From assembly GCF_032190615.1 (NCBI RefSeq), contig NZ_JAVLAT010000001.1:248001-312000 (forward strand): DNA of 64,000 bases, given 5' to 3'. The notes beneath the pieces are model-generated. The model made no database searches. It was not told the origin of the DNA and was given only the letters and a program-made list of their open reading frames with translations. Both the position numbers and the translations under genes were made by a program. How positions within the stretch are numbered: position 1 is the stretch's first letter; each line of letters begins with the position of its first letter. Of the stretch, positions 27,370 to 37,990 are shown in pieces. The DNA is from Brucella pseudogrignonensis (GTDB lineage Bacteria > Pseudomonadota > Alphaproteobacteria > Rhizobiales > Rhizobiaceae).

Positions 27370-30027
27370 TCAGACGATCAGCGCTTTAACCGCTGCGACT
27401 GCATCATTTGCCTTGGTGCCATCGGGACCACCCGCCTGTGCCATATCAGGGCGACCGCCGCCACCTGCGCCACCAAGAGCGCTGGATGCCACACGCACGA
27501 GATCAACCGCACTGAAACGACCAACCAGATCTTCGGTTACAGCAGCAACAGCACTTGCTTTACCGTCTTCACCAACACCAACGAAGAGAACAACACCGGA
27601 GCCAACCTGCTTCTTGCCTTCGTCAGCAAGTGGCTTGAGATCACGTGGCGAAACGCCAGTTACAACCTTGCCGAGGAAATTGACTCCATTGACTGTTTCA
27701 ACTGCGCTGCCACCATCGGAAGAACCGCCACTTAGCGCTAGCTGTCTGCGTGCTTCGGTGAGTTCGCGTTCCAGTTTCTTGCGTTCGTCAATAAGTGCGT
27801 TCACGCGATCCAGAGCTTCCGATGGCGAGGTTTTCAACACACCAGCGATTGCCTTGACGCGCTCGTCCTGTTCTTCGAGGTAAAGGCGAGCCGCCTCACC
27901 CGTTAGCGCTTCCATACGACGAACACCGGCAGCAACACCGCTGTCGGACAGAATACGGACGAGACCAATATCACCGGTCTGGCGCACATGAGTACCGCCG
28001 CAAAGTTCAACCGAATAAGCCTTACCAGCCTTTTCACCGTGCTTGGCTGTGCCCATCGAAACAACACGGACTTCATCGCCGTATTTTTCGCCAAACAGCG
28101 CCATTGCACCTTCAGCAATCGCATCATCCACCGCCATCAAGCGTGTGGTAACTTGCGCATTCTGCAGAATGATTTCGTTGGCGAGATTTTCAACAGCAGT
28201 CAGTTCCTCAGCCGAAATCGGCTTTGGATGCGAGAAGTCGAAACGCAAACGATCAGGTGCAACGAGCGAACCCTTCTGCGCAACATGCGAGCCGAGCGTT
28301 TCACGCAGCGCTTCATGCAGCAGATGGGTTGCAGAGTGGTTGGAACGAATGCGTGTACGGCGCTCACCGTCAACCTTCAGCTCAACCGCATCGCCGACCT
28401 TAGCCGAACCCTTGGTGACTTCGCCAATATGGACAAAGAGGCCTTCGCCTTTTTTGAGCGTTTCGCGAACAGCAATGACAAAACCTTCGCCGGAGATCGT
28501 ACCCGTATCGCCTTGCTGACCACCGGATTCGCCATAGAATGGCGTCTGGTTGACAACGACGGATACGGTTTCACCTTCAGCAGCCGATGATACTTCTGCA
28601 CCATCGCGCACGAGAGCGGAAATAACGCCTTCAGCACTTTCGGTTTCATAGCCGAGGAATTCGGTCGCGCCGACCTTATCCTTGATACCAAACCAGATGG
28701 TTTCGGCTGCAGCTTCGCCCGAACCCGTCCAGTTGGCGCGTGCTTCCGCCTTCTGTCGCTGCATAGCAGTGTTGAAGCCATTGGTGTCAACGGTTACACC
28801 GCGCTGGCGCAAAGCGTCCTGCGTCAGATCAAGTGGGAAACCATAAGTATCGTAAAGCTTGAACGCGGTTTCGCCATCGAGACGATCACCTTCAACCAGA
28901 TTTTCCGAAGCATCAGAAAGCAGGCCGAGACCGCGTTCCAATGTCTTGCGGAAACGGGTTTCTTCCAGCTTAAGCGTTTCTGAAATCAGCGCTTCTGCGC
29001 GGATGAGTTCCGGATAAGCCTGACCCATTTCACGGATCAGCGCTGGCAGCAGACGCCACATCAATGGCTGGCTGGCACCGAGCAGTTGCGCATGACGCAT
29101 GGCGCGGCGCATAATGCGGCGCAGCACATAACCGCGACCTTCATTCGACGGCAAAACACCATCGGCAATCAGGAAGCTTGATGCACGCAGATGGTCTGCA
29201 ATCACGCGATGGCTGGCGCGGAAATCACCTTCAGCCTTAACGCCTGTTGCTTCTTCGGAAGCACGGATCAGCGCCTTGAAAAGATCAATGTCGTAATTGT
29301 CGTGTACGCCCTGAAGTACGGCCGCAACACGCTCAAGACCCATGCCCGTATCAATCGACGGACGTGGCAAATCAATGCGCTGATCAGGTGTAACCTGCTC
29401 GAACTGCATGAAAACGAGGTTCCAGATTTCAATGAAACGATCGCCATCTTCATCAGCCGATCCTGGAGGTCCACCCCAGATATGATCCCCATGATCGTAG
29501 AAAATTTCCGAGCAAGGACCGCAAGGGCCGGTATCGCCCATCGCCCAGAAATTATCATTCGTGGCAATGCGGATGATACGACCATCCGAAAGACCGGCAA
29601 TCTTCTTCCAGAAATTCGCTGCGTCATCATCCGTATGATAAACTGTGACCAGCAGTTTGTCCTTGTTAAGGCCAAACTCCTTGGTGATCAGATTCCATGC
29701 ATGCGCGATCGCCTCTTCCTTGAAGTAATCGCCGAAAGAAAAGTTACCCAGCATTTCAAAGAATGTGTGGTGGCGTGCTGTATAGCCCACATTATCCAGA
29801 TCGTTATGCTTGCCGCCAGCACGCACACATTTCTGCGACGTAGTTGCGCGGCTGTAAGGGCGCTGTTCAAGACCAGTGAAAACATTCTTGAACTGCACCA
29901 TGCCCGCATTGGTGAACATCAGCGTCGGGTCGTTTCGAGGAACGAGCGGACTTGATGAAACGACTTCATGTCCGTTCTTACGGAAATAGTCGAGGAATGT
30001 GGACCTTATCTCGTTGACGCCAGCCAT
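27370..30027 (-). CDS. alaS: Alanine--tRNA ligase
   Basis: Charges tRNA-Ala and edits mischarged Ser and Gly. 885 aa. The class II catalytic core starts [20 protein letters not shown] with [20 protein letters not shown]. The editing domain has the zinc residues in [12 protein letters not shown] and [15 protein letters not shown]. The C-terminal C-Ala domain ends with a Gly-rich [16 protein letters not shown] stretch. The full length is intact. recA lies upstream on the same strand, with a separate terminator between them. Confidence 0.97.
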   Translation of the reverse strand: MAGVNEIRSTFLDYFRKNGHEVVSSSPLVPRNDPTLMFTNAGMVQFKNVFTGLEQRPYSRATTSQKCVRAGGKHNDLDNVGYTARHHTFFEMLGNFSFGDYFKEEAIAHAWNLITKEFGLNKDKLLVTVYHTDDDAANFWKKIAGLSDGRIIRIATNDNFWAMGDTGPCGPCSEIFYDHGDHIWGGPPGSADEDGDRFIEIWNLVFMQFEQVTPDQRIDLPRPSIDTGMGLERVAAVLQGVHDNYDIDLFKALIRASEEATGVKAEGDFRASHRVIADHLRASSFLIADGVLPSNEGRGYVLRRIMRRAMRHAQLLGASQPLMWRLLPALIREMGQAYPELIRAEALISETLKLEETRFRKTLERGLGLLSDASENLVEGDRLDGETAFKLYDTYGFPLDLTQDALRQRGVTVDTNGFNTAMQRQKAEARANWTGSGEAAAETIWFGIKDKVGATEFLGYETESAEGVISALVRDGAEVSSAAEGETVSVVVNQTPFYGESGGQQGDTGTISGEGFVIAVRETLKKGEGLFVHIGEVTKGSAKVGDAVELKVDGERRTRIRSNHSATHLLHEALRETLGSHVAQKGSLVAPDRLRFDFSHPKPISAEELTAVENLANEIILQNAQVTTRLMAVDDAIAEGAMALFGEKYGDEVRVVSMGTAKHGEKAGKAYSVELCGGTHVRQTGDIGLVRILSDSGVAAGVRRMEALTGEAARLYLEEQDERVKAIAGVLKTSPSEALDRVNALIDERKKLERELTEARRQLALSGGSSDGGSAVETVNGVNFLGKVVTGVSPRDLKPLADEGKKQVGSGVVLFVGVGEDGKASAVAAVTEDLVGRFSAVDLVRVASSALGGAGGGGRPDMAQAGGPDGTKANDAVAAVKALIV

Positions 30028-30356
30028 AATTCACCCTTGGACATTTTCTGCCCTGCATGAGATGCGCAATCGAAAACGCATCAATTATATAATCTCCACC
30101 CGCAGGAATACGGCATTTAACGGCTTGATCTGCCGCCACGCTTCGACTGCCCGATAATGGAAAGTCCTTGAGGTGGAATTTCGGTTGTCCGCTTTTAACG
30201 GGGCACTGCTTTTCTGTCCAGATAAGCAGTGTGCGCTATAAAAGCAATTTCTGCCGCAAATGCAGAAAACGGCAACTATGCAACAGTATTGGGCTTAAAA
30301 AGCAAAAGCCCCACACTTTAGTGCAGGGCTTTCTCTATTTCATATCAACGCAAAGC
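30028..30356. other. Intergenic region between recA and alaS
   Basis: 329 bases. The recA terminator occupies 30304-30332. The remaining 270 bases should hold the alaS promoter, but I see no pair of hexamers that I would defend. No tRNA or T-box-like leader pattern and no short gene with a ribosome binding site was found. Confidence 0.5.
30304..30332 (-). terminator. Rho-independent terminator of recA
   Basis: On the minus strand, GCCCTGCAC and GTGTGGGGC form a 9-bp stem with two G-U pairs and a TAAA loop, followed by TTTTGCTTTTT. It begins about 25 bases after the recA stop. Confidence 0.78.
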
Positions 30357-31442
30357 TTATGCTTCAGCTGCATCCGGACCATCATCAGATTCCGGACCAC
30401 CATCTTCAATGAACTTCTCAGCGATGAGACCTGCATTTTGACGAAGTGTCGTTTCAATCTCTTTTGCGACTTCCGGATTGTCTTTCAGGTACTGCTTGGC
30501 GTTTTCACGGCCCTGCCCCAGACGCTGCGAATTATAAGAGAACCAAGCGCCCGACTTTTCGACAATACCAGCCTTCACACCAAGATCGACCAATTCGCCT
30601 GTCTTAGAAACACCGGCACCATACATGATGTCGAACTCTACCTGCTTGAAAGGAGGGGCAAGCTTGTTCTTGACCACCTTGACGCGGGTTTGGTTGCCAA
30701 CAACTTCATCACGCTCCTTGATAGAACCGATGCGCCGAATATCAAGACGCACCGAAGCATAGAACTTGAGCGCATTACCGCCGGTTGTCGTTTCAGGCGA
30801 TCCGAACATCACGCCGATCTTCATGCGAATCTGATTGATGAAGATGACCATGCAATTCGAACGCGAGATCGAAGCTGTGAGCTTACGCAGTGCCTGACTC
30901 ATCAGGCGGGCCTGAAGCCCTGGCAGAGAATCACCCATTTCGCCTTCAATTTCAGCGCGCGGTGTAAGAGCCGCAACCGAGTCGACGACGAGAACGTCAA
31001 TCGCACCAGAACGCACCAGCGTATCGGTGATTTCGAGCGCCTGCTCGCCCGTATCGGGCTGCGAAATCAGGAGGTTTTCTAGATCAACGCCGAGCTTGCG
31101 TGCATAAACAGGATCAAGTGCATGTTCCGCGTCAACGAATGCGCAGATACCGCCTTTTCTCTGTGCTTCTGCAATCGTATGCAGCGCTAGCGTCGTCTTA
31201 CCCGAGCTTTCAGGGCCATAAATTTCTACGATACGTCCCTTGGGCAGACCGCCGACGCCCAATGCAATATCCAAAGAAAGCGAGCCTGTTGGCACAGTCT
31301 CAATATCAACGACCTCGTTCTGACCGAGCCGCATGATAGAGCCCTTGCCGAACGCACGTTCAATTTGCGACAACGCCGCATCCAGAGCCTTAGTCTTATC
31401 CACTGAATTATCCTCAACGAGTCGCAATGATTTCTGAGACAT
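30357..31442 (-). CDS. recA: Recombinase RecA
   Basis: Strand exchange in homologous recombination and coprotease for LexA cleavage. 361 aa. The Walker A motif is GPESSGKT (76-83), followed by the MAW-type motif region. Loop segments include the [26 protein letters not shown] stretch, in pieces. The C-terminus is acidic ([11 protein letters not shown]), as usual. A GTTC-N7-GTTC SOS box lies 124 bp upstream of the ATG, indicating LexA control. Confidence 0.97.
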   Translation of the reverse strand: MSQKSLRLVEDNSVDKTKALDAALSQIERAFGKGSIMRLGQNEVVDIETVPTGSLSLDIALGVGGLPKGRIVEIYGPESSGKTTLALHTIAEAQRKGGICAFVDAEHALDPVYARKLGVDLENLLISQPDTGEQALEITDTLVRSGAIDVLVVDSVAALTPRAEIEGEMGDSLPGLQARLMSQALRKLTASISRSNCMVIFINQIRMKIGVMFGSPETTTGGNALKFYASVRLDIRRIGSIKERDEVVGNQTRVKVVKNKLAPPFKQVEFDIMYGAGVSKTGELVDLGVKAGIVEKSGAWFSYNSQRLGQGRENAKQYLKDNPEVAKEIETTLRQNAGLIAEKFIEDGGPESDDGPDAAEA

Positions 31443-31565
31443 CTTACACCATCCTCTTGTCTCGCTAGAAGCCCATCGGGCTTATCGCCAATATCTATTT
31501 GTATCTGTTTTGTTCTCATTTTGCAATAAGCTCAAGTTATTGTTTTTAAACAAATAAGATTTTTT

Positions 31566-31580
31566 GTTCTTTTATTGTTC
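31566..31580 (-). promoter_or_regulatory. LexA (SOS) box of recA
   Basis: GTTC (31566-31569), seven bases, GTTC (31577-31580). This direct repeat is the established LexA operator of Alphaproteobacteria (either strand reading gives a direct repeat). It sits in AT-rich DNA upstream of recA; the next gene on its other side ends at 31732. Confidence 0.82.
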
Positions 31581-31731
31581 TTATATATTAGAAAGCTATA
31601 ATCTTAAAAACTGTCCACGCTTTAGTTGCAAAAAGCATGGAAATTTACTGCTCGATTCGCTGCTCACAAATGAAAACGCAGCCCTTCTTTCGAAAGACTG
31701 CGCCAAATCGCTTAAAAATACTAACTTCGAA

Positions 31732-32403
31732 TTACTGCTGTACGCCGCGCAGCGGAGAAATCTGAATTTCCACACGACGATTCTGTGCACGGCCTTCCGG
31801 CGTTGCGTTGCTGGCGACTGGCTGACTTGCGCCATAGCCGATAACTGCGAAGCGGCGTGGATCAATGCCCTGCGAGCCGAGATAGCTTGCAACGGAGGCT
31901 GCACGGCGCTGCGACAGGCCCTGATTGTAGCTCGCGCTACCGGTCGAGTCGGTAAAGCCATATACATCAACCAGTGTCTGATTGAATTTGCGCAAGACAA
32001 TCGCGACCGAGTTCAGAGTTGGATAAAACTGGCTTTTCACCTGATCCTGATCGGTATCAAATGTAATCGCTGAAGGCATGTTGAGGATAATCTGATCGCC
32101 ATTACGGGTCACGGAAACACCAGTACCCTGCAACTGATTACGCAACTCGGATTCCTGACGATCCATGTAATTACCGATAGCACCGCCACCAAGCGCACCA
32201 ATACCGGCACCGATCAGAACCGCATTACGCTGTGCGCGGCTGGAACCACCAACCATCAGGCCGCCGAGCGCACCAACGGCAGCACCGATAGCCGCGCCTC
32301 CAGCAGTGTTCGACATCTTTTCCTGGCCCGTATATGGGTCAGTCGATGTACAGCCTGCCAGAAATGTGGCCCCGATAAAGACAATTCCAAGTTTCTTCAG
32401 CAT
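31732..32403 (-). CDS. OmpA family lipoprotein with glycine-zipper domain
   Basis: Outer-membrane lipoprotein, 223 aa. The signal peptide ends in lipobox LAGC (Cys17). A glycine-zipper region (GGAAIGAAVGALGGLMVGG to GAGIGALGGGAIG, about 35-80) may insert in the membrane. The C-terminal OmpA-like peptidoglycan-binding domain (about 110-220) has VYGFTDSTGSASYNQGLSQRRA and GYGASQPVASN. ATG 32403 is chosen for the signal peptide, with GAGG some 12 bases upstream. Confidence 0.88.
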   Translation of the reverse strand: MLKKLGIVFIGATFLAGCTSTDPYTGQEKMSNTAGGAAIGAAVGALGGLMVGGSSRAQRNAVLIGAGIGALGGGAIGNYMDRQESELRNQLQGTGVSVTRNGDQIILNMPSAITFDTDQDQVKSQFYPTLNSVAIVLRKFNQTLVDVYGFTDSTGSASYNQGLSQRRAASVASYLGSQGIDPRRFAVIGYGASQPVASNATPEGRAQNRRVEIQISPLRGVQQ

Positions 32404-32514
32404 AAAAAACGTCATCCTCAATGTTAGATTCGCCGCGAATGATAACTTCGAATACGGCTGGATGGTGGCCTTAAATCCCTTTATCGCCAATTTTACAGCA
32501 CATTCCAAGCCATT

Positions 32515-33099
32515 TTAGCCCATACGCCCACAAGAACGCAGCTGGGTCGCATAGCGGCTGGCCATGTTCTGAGCGCGTTTGGCTCCGTTCAGGGCTGTCG
32601 AGTTATTACGCCAGACACCGCGGGGATAACCGCCATGGCCCGAATAATAGGCGAGATAGAGCCTGTAAGCATCATTACGGTTAATGCCATTTCTCCGGCT
32701 ACTTTCATTATGATACCAGCCGATGAAATGAATAGCGTCACCAAAATTGCTGCGCGATGCAGTCCAGCGCCCTGTTTCGCGCTTGTAGCGATCCCAAGTT
32801 CCATTGAGCGCCTGCGAATAGCCATAGGCGCTTGAAGCGCGCTTCCATGGAATAAAGCCGAACAGCTTTGTGCGTGGCGGACGCGCATACGGACGGAAAC
32901 CAGATTCGGTATAAATCGTCGCCATTAAAACATGCACCGGAACGCCAAATTCACGCGAAACCCGCGTTGCATCCGATTGCCAGTTATTAATCCAGCCGTC
33001 GCGCTGGTCAAAAACAGCGCAAACATTGCTGACCTGCCGAGGCGCAGTTGCACAACCACCAAGAATAACGAGCGCAACGAGCATCAATACGCGCGTCAT
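32515..33099 (-). CDS. Lytic transglycosylase (SLT domain) lipoprotein
   Basis: 194 aa. The lipobox is LGGC (Cys16). The lysozyme-like SLT fold has the probable catalytic Glu65 in ATIYTESGF and the conserved ASSAYGYSQALNGTWDRYK and FGDAIHFIGWYH segments. It cleaves peptidoglycan glycan strands with 1,6-anhydro product formation, by family knowledge. ATG 33099 has GAGG seven bases upstream; a TTG at 33105 is less likely. The OmpA-like lipoprotein gene starts 111 bp downstream on the same strand. Confidence 0.88.
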   Translation of the reverse strand: MTRVLMLVALVILGGCATAPRQVSNVCAVFDQRDGWINNWQSDATRVSREFGVPVHVLMATIYTESGFRPYARPPRTKLFGFIPWKRASSAYGYSQALNGTWDRYKRETGRWTASRSNFGDAIHFIGWYHNESSRRNGINRNDAYRLYLAYYSGHGGYPRGVWRNNSTALNGAKRAQNMASRYATQLRSCGRMG

Positions 33100-33367
33100 G
33101 GACAAACCTCGTAGAAATTATAAATTTTGATGAATTTTAAACATTAAGTACAACTTAAGCTAAGTGTCTGATCTGTATATGGTTACCAGATTGTTTAAGC
33201 ATACCGCTTTGAGTTGCCGGATCGTTGTATTTATTGGAAAATAAATGAAGGACGCGACCTGTGGAATAAAGCCATAGGTTGCAATCTTCTTCGCTCTAAG
33301 CTGATAGATGAAGGCCGAAATGTGACTATAAGGCCGCGCGAATAGTTTTAAATGTAGCGGTCGGCGT

Positions 33368-34684
33368 TCATCGGCGCCCCTGACGCTCAGCTCTTAAACG
33401 CGACCAGTAATCGAGACGCTTACGAATTTCACGCTCAAAGCCACGCTCCGGTGGATCGTAGAAAACCTGTCGCCCCATAGCCTCCGGGAAATAGTCTTGC
33501 CCAGAGAAAGCGTCAGGCTGATCATGGTCATAAGCATAGCCATCACCATAACCTTCACTTTTCATAAGCTTGGTCGGCGCATTAAGAATGTGCTTTGGTG
33601 GTAAGAGAGAACCATTCTCCTTTGCCGCACGCATCGAAGCTTTATAGGCCATATAAACAGCATTGGATTTTGGAGCGGTTGCCAGATAAACGCAGGCCTG
33701 TGCCAAGGCCAGCTCGCCTTCCGGAGAGCCGAGATAATCGTAAGCATCCTTCGCCGCATTGCAGATCGCAAGCGCTTGCGGATCGGCAAGACCGATGTCC
33801 TCCACTGCCATGCGAACCAGCCGACGCCCCAGATAAAGCGGATCTTCTCCTGCATCAAACATGCGGCAGAGATAATAGAGTGCTGCGTCAGGGTCAGACC
33901 CACGCACGGATTTATGCAGCGCGGAAATAAGGTTGTAATGGCCGTCCTGTCCTTTGTCATAAACGGGCGCACGGCGCTGCACGACATCCTGCAACTTTTC
34001 CGCATCAAATATCTCGCCCGGTCGGGCAGCCCGCCATACTTCTTCTGCAAGTGTTAAAGATGCGCGGCCATCGCCATCCGCCATGCGAATAAGGCTAGCG
34101 CGTGCTTCTTCATCAAGCGGTAAGGGACGCTCTTCCTGCTCTTCAGCGCGTGTCAGAAGTGTCGCAATACTCAATGCGTCATGCGGATGAAAAGTTAGCA
34201 CCCTCGCCCGAGACAGCAAAGCGGCGTTGAGTTCAAAGGATGGATTTTCTGTCGTCGCACCAATCAGAATAACGGTGCCATCTTCCATCACAGGAAGAAA
34301 ACTATCCTGTTGCGCACGATTGAAACGATGAATCTCGTCCACAAACAACAGAGTTTGGCGACCAGACATGCGGCGCGCACGCGCAGCCTCAAAGACTTTC
34401 TTAAGATCAGCTACACCGGAAAAAATCGCTGAAATCTGCTCGAACGCAAGCTCGGTTTCGCCTGCGAGCAATCGTGCAACAGTGGTTTTGCCAGTTCCAG
34501 GAGGGCCCCAGAAAATCATAGACCCGAGCGAGCCAGAGGCGATCATCCGTGTGAGAATGCCTTCTGGACCAGTTAGATGTTCCTGCCCCGTTACTTCCGA
34601 CAGTTCGCGCGGACGAAGGCGATCGGCAAGCGGCCTGTTACGGTCGGCATTCGGATCAGCCGCAGTGGAAAATAGATCGCTCAT
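33368..34684 (-). CDS. rarA: Replication-associated recombination protein A (MgsA/RarA AAA+ ATPase)
   Basis: Clamp-loader-like ATPase that acts at stalled forks. 438 aa. The Walker A motif is GPPGTGKT (60-67), Walker B is LLFVDEIHRF (112-121), and sensor 1 is in ILIGATTENPSFELNAALLSR. The C-terminal MgsA oligomerisation domain has SALHKSVRGSDPDAALYYLCRM and EAMGRQVFYDPPERGFE. It lies downstream of the HtrA protease gene on the same strand, past a strong terminator, so it probably has its own promoter. Confidence 0.94.
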   Translation of the reverse strand: MSDLFSTAADPNADRNRPLADRLRPRELSEVTGQEHLTGPEGILTRMIASGSLGSMIFWGPPGTGKTTVARLLAGETELAFEQISAIFSGVADLKKVFEAARARRMSGRQTLLFVDEIHRFNRAQQDSFLPVMEDGTVILIGATTENPSFELNAALLSRARVLTFHPHDALSIATLLTRAEEQEERPLPLDEEARASLIRMADGDGRASLTLAEEVWRAARPGEIFDAEKLQDVVQRRAPVYDKGQDGHYNLISALHKSVRGSDPDAALYYLCRMFDAGEDPLYLGRRLVRMAVEDIGLADPQALAICNAAKDAYDYLGSPEGELALAQACVYLATAPKSNAVYMAYKASMRAAKENGSLLPPKHILNAPTKLMKSEGYGDGYAYDHDQPDAFSGQDYFPEAMGRQVFYDPPERGFEREIRKRLDYWSRLRAERQGRR

Positions 34685-34705
34685 TTCGCTTCGCTCGATG
34701 CCATA

Positions 34706-34748
34706 AAAACAAATGTCGTTTCAGGCATAGTCCCGCCTGAAACGACAT
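34706..34748 (-). terminator. Rho-independent terminator of the HtrA protease gene
   Basis: A perfect 14-bp stem (34713-34726 with 34735-34748) around an 8-base loop. On the minus strand it is followed by TTTGTTTTT. Confidence 0.85.
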
Positions 34749-34774
34749 GCAACTTTAAATGCTTAGCGATGAGG

Positions 34775-36208
34775 TCAGCGAACGAACTGGCGGATCAAAG
34801 CACCATTGCGCTCAACTTCAAGCCGCCATGCCAGACCCCGTCCGCCATTAAGCGCCGAGGTCAAATCATTGATCGTACGGATCGGATTGCCATTGATTCC
34901 GCGAATAATATCGCGCTGGCGCAAACCAAGCTGAGCTGCTTGCGAATTAACAATCACATCAGTGACGATTACACCGCGCGAACCGTCACGCAGTCGCATC
35001 TTCGAGGCCATTGCGGGAGTGATTTCCTCAACGACTGCTCCTTCAAACGGATTATCGCCCTTAATTGTCTGCTTCTGCTGTGGTTTGGCTTCTGGCTCTT
35101 TTGCCAGTTTTACAGGCAGCTTGCTGTCCTTTCCATTACGCACAATATCAAGCATAACCGTATTGCCAATGCCTGCGGTTGAGAGGCGATAACCGAGAAC
35201 GTCGATATTGTCGGCACGCACATCCTGGACGGAAAGAACAACGTCACCGACTTTCAATCCTGCCTTTTCTGCTGGTCCGCCCTTGGTAACAGCCGTCACC
35301 AGCACACCAAACGACTTATCCATACCAAGACTTTCAGCGACATCAGGTGTGATGTTCTGGAAAGTCGCACCAATGAAAGGACGCTCAAAACTGGTGCTGC
35401 CGCTCAACGCAGCATCAACAACTGCGCGAACCATATTCGATGGAATTGCAAACCCGATACCCACCGAACCGCCAGAGCGTGAATAAATAGCTGTGTTGAT
35501 ACCGATAAGGCGACCGCGCATATCGATCAGACCACCACCCGAATTACCCGGATTGATGGCGGCGTCTGTCTGAATGAAGAAGTCGAAATCAGAGACGCCG
35601 ACCTGTGTGCGCGACTGCGCTGACACGATACCGCTCGTAACAGTTTGCCCGACAGCAAATGGATTGCCGATCGCGAGAACCAGATCGCCAACTTCAACAT
35701 CGTCAGAGTTACCAAGCGAAACGACTGGGAATTTCTCTTTTGCTTCAATCTTAAGAACCGCAAGATCAGTGGTCTCGTCGCGAAGCAAAACTTTGCTCTC
35801 AAGTTGACGACCATCAGACAGAGCGACCTTGATCTCGTCTGCATCCTTGATAACGTGATTGTTGGTCACGACAATGCCCGATGAATCGACGATCACACCC
35901 GAACCGAGCGATTGTTCCGTGCGTGGCTTGCCTGTACCGCCAAATTGTTTGCCGAAAAACTGCTCAAAAAATGGATCACCCGCAAAAGGTGATGGGCGTT
36001 GCTGCACTTGCCGCGCTGCATAGACATTCACCACAGCCGGCGCAGTCTGTTTAACAAGCGGCGCAAAAGACAGCTGCATGTCGCCTCGGCTCAGCGGGAT
36101 CTGCTTTCCTTGAACCGGCGCAGGATTGTCCTGCGCAAATGTCGGCAACACCATCATACTGACAGAAGCTAGAACAACACCCGTAATTCCCAATCGCCGC
36201 AAATTCAT
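34775..36208 (-). CDS. Do-family periplasmic serine endoprotease (DegP/DegQ/HtrA)
   Basis: Degrades or refolds damaged periplasmic proteins. 477 aa. The signal peptide is cut after TFA (about residue 25). The trypsin-like domain has catalytic His118 (TNNHVI), Asp148 (TTDLAVLK) and Ser223 (NPGNSGGGL). PDZ1 covers about 285-370 (FIGATFQNI, GGPAEKAGLKVGDVVLS). PDZ2 is near 395-475 (SQAAQLGLRQRDIIRGING). A Gln-rich Q-linker-like loop with FFEQFFG at 80-86 resembles the LA loop. Which paralogue (DegP, DegQ or MucD) it is cannot be decided. Confidence 0.94.
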   Translation of the reverse strand: MNLRRLGITGVVLASVSMMVLPTFAQDNPAPVQGKQIPLSRGDMQLSFAPLVKQTAPAVVNVYAARQVQQRPSPFAGDPFFEQFFGKQFGGTGKPRTEQSLGSGVIVDSSGIVVTNNHVIKDADEIKVALSDGRQLESKVLLRDETTDLAVLKIEAKEKFPVVSLGNSDDVEVGDLVLAIGNPFAVGQTVTSGIVSAQSRTQVGVSDFDFFIQTDAAINPGNSGGGLIDMRGRLIGINTAIYSRSGGSVGIGFAIPSNMVRAVVDAALSGSTSFERPFIGATFQNITPDVAESLGMDKSFGVLVTAVTKGGPAEKAGLKVGDVVLSVQDVRADNIDVLGYRLSTAGIGNTVMLDIVRNGKDSKLPVKLAKEPEAKPQQKQTIKGDNPFEGAVVEEITPAMASKMRLRDGSRGVIVTDVIVNSQAAQLGLRQRDIIRGINGNPIRTINDLTSALNGGRGLAWRLEVERNGALIRQFVR

Positions 36209-36346
36209 CCGCTCACTCCAGCTTTCTTTCCGAAACCCGATTCATCGGGTTGAGAACAATATGGAGGCAACAAGGCCAAGGATAAAGGGCTGTATTGTGG
36301 CAAACAGCATTACAGCTTTGTAATGCTTGGTGGAACCAAAGCTTAA

Positions 36347-36378
36347 AACAAAAAGGGCCGCACGAGGCGACCCTTCTT
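36347..36378 (-). terminator. Terminator after rplQ, end of the ribosomal protein super-cluster
   Basis: AAGGGTCGC and GCGGCCCTT (stem 36353-36361 with 36367-36375, one G-U pair), followed on the minus strand by TTTTGTTTT. Confidence 0.85.
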
Positions 36379-36397
36379 AATCATTACAAAGCGTGAA

Positions 36398-36826
36398 TTA
36401 CGCTGCGGCTGCTTCAGCAGCGGCTTCAGCTTCAACGCGTGCGCGATCAGCTTTGCCCTTCGCATCGACATCGCGTTCAACGAATTCGACAACTGCCATC
36501 GGTGCATTGTCACCGGTGCGGAAGCCTGCCTTCATGATGCGGATGTAGCCGCCGTTACGGGTTGCGTAACGTGTAGCAAGTGTGTCGAACAGCTTAGCAA
36601 CCAGCTGTACGTCACGGATAGCGGAAATCGCCTGACGACGTGCATGCAGATCACCGCGCTTGCCGAGTGTGACAAGCTTTTCTACGATTGGACGGATTTC
36701 CTTAGCTTTAGGAAGCGTGGTCACAATCTGTTCATGCTCGATGAGCGAAGCCGCCATGTTGGCGAACATTGCCTTGCGATGCGAGGCAGTGCGGTTCAGC
36801 TTACGCTGTCCATTACCGTGGCGCAT
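36398..36826 (-). CDS. rplQ: 50S ribosomal protein L17
   Basis: 142 aa. The diagnostic start is [24 protein letters not shown], in pieces, followed by the [22 protein letters not shown] core. The C-terminal extension is rich in Ala and charged residues, ending in EAAAEAAAA. It lies near the tunnel exit in the large subunit. It starts 41 bp after rpoA and is the last gene of the cluster, before the terminator. Confidence 0.96.
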   Translation of the reverse strand: MRHGNGQRKLNRTASHRKAMFANMAASLIEHEQIVTTLPKAKEIRPIVEKLVTLGKRGDLHARRQAISAIRDVQLVAKLFDTLATRYATRNGGYIRIMKAGFRTGDNAPMAVVEFVERDVDAKGKADRARVEAEAAAEAAAA

Positions 36827-36867
36827 GGCCTTCTCCTTTAATTCAGTTCAGCCGGAATTGTCCGGTC

Positions 36868-37881
36868 TTAATATTGGTCTTCGTAGCGCTTGGCGAGATC
36901 TTCGATATTTTCAGGCGGCCAGGCTGGGATTTCCATACCAAGATGGAGACCCATCGACGCCAGAACTTCCTTGATCTCGTTGAGCGACTTGCGGCCGAAA
37001 TTCGGAGTCCGCAACATCTCGGCTTCCGTCTTCTGGATCAGATCGCCGATATAGACGATGTTGTCGTTCTTCAGGCAGTTTGCCGAACGTACTGACAGCT
37101 CGAGTTCGTCAACCTTCTTGAGCAGAGCCGGATTGAAAGCGAGCTCCGCAACTTGTTCCTGCGGAGCTTCCTTCTGTGGCTCTTCGAAGTTAACGAAGAC
37201 AGCCAGCTGGTCCTGAAGAATGCGTGCTGCATAAGCAACGGCATCTTCACCGCTCACCGAACCATTGGTTTCGATGTTGAGCGTCAGCTTGTCATAATCA
37301 AGAACCTGGCCCTCACGGGTGTTCTCAATCTTGTACGATACCTTGCGGATCGGCGAATAAAGGCTATCAACCGGAATAAGGCCGATTGGAGCATCTTCCG
37401 CACGATTACGGTCGGCAGGCACATAGCCCTTACCGGTGTTAACGGTGAATTCCATGCGGATCTCAGCGCCTTCATCCAGTGTGCAGATGACGTGTTCCGG
37501 GTTAAGGATCTCGACATCGCCAACAGTCTGAATGTCACCAGCCGTAACAACGCCCGGGCCCTCCTTACGGACAACCATGCGCTTCGGGCCCTCGCCTTCC
37601 ATACGGATGGCGATTTCCTTGACGTTCAGAACAATATCCGTGGTGTCTTCGCGGACGCCCGGAATAGAAGAGAACTCATGCAGAACTCCGTCGATCTGAA
37701 CAGCGGTAACTGCTGCGCCGCGCAGCGACGACAGAAGTACGCGACGCAGAGCATTGCCGAGTGTCAGACCAAAACCGCGTTCCAGCGGTTCAGCAACAAC
37801 GGTTGCACGCGTGCGGGAGCCGTTGGTGATGAAATCCACCTTATTCGGCTTAATGAGTTCCTGCCAGTTTTTCTGGATCAT
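36868..37881 (-). CDS. rpoA: DNA-directed RNA polymerase subunit alpha
   Basis: 337 aa. The N-terminal domain, which dimerises and starts assembly, includes [23 protein letters not shown] flexible Gln/Glu-rich linker (about 235-255) precedes the C-terminal domain, which binds UP elements and activators ([19 protein letters not shown] and [12 protein letters not shown]). ATG 37881 ([10 protein letters not shown]) has AGAGGA upstream; an in-frame start at 37899 is less likely. There is no rpsD gene between rpsK and rpoA. Confidence 0.97.
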   Translation of the reverse strand: MIQKNWQELIKPNKVDFITNGSRTRATVVAEPLERGFGLTLGNALRRVLLSSLRGAAVTAVQIDGVLHEFSSIPGVREDTTDIVLNVKEIAIRMEGEGPKRMVVRKEGPGVVTAGDIQTVGDVEILNPEHVICTLDEGAEIRMEFTVNTGKGYVPADRNRAEDAPIGLIPVDSLYSPIRKVSYKIENTREGQVLDYDKLTLNIETNGSVSGEDAVAYAARILQDQLAVFVNFEEPQKEAPQEQVAELAFNPALLKKVDELELSVRSANCLKNDNIVYIGDLIQKTEAEMLRTPNFGRKSLNEIKEVLASMGLHLGMEIPAWPPENIEDLAKRYEDQY

Positions 37882-37945
37882 GTATTTTTCCTCTATCAAC
37901 TGTCGCTACTATCCAATCGTAGCGATCCTGTGAAGAACCGCAGAG

Positions 37946-37971
37946 GAACCCCGAAGTCACCTTCGGGGTTC
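37946..37971 (-). other. GNRA-capped hairpin in the rpsK-rpoA spacer
   Basis: AACCCCGAAG (37947-37956) and CTTCGGGGTT (37961-37970) form a perfect 10-bp stem, extended by one G-C pair. The minus-strand loop is GTGA, a GNRA tetraloop. No T-run follows, so it is not an ordinary terminator. Confidence 0.7.
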
Positions 37972-37990
37972 ATGCAGCATATAAAAGAAA

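Noticed and set aside
30028..30303. Possible tRNA or T-box leader upstream of alaS
   Set aside because: I looked for cloverleaf arms, a TTCGAATC T-loop and T-box sequences and saw none.
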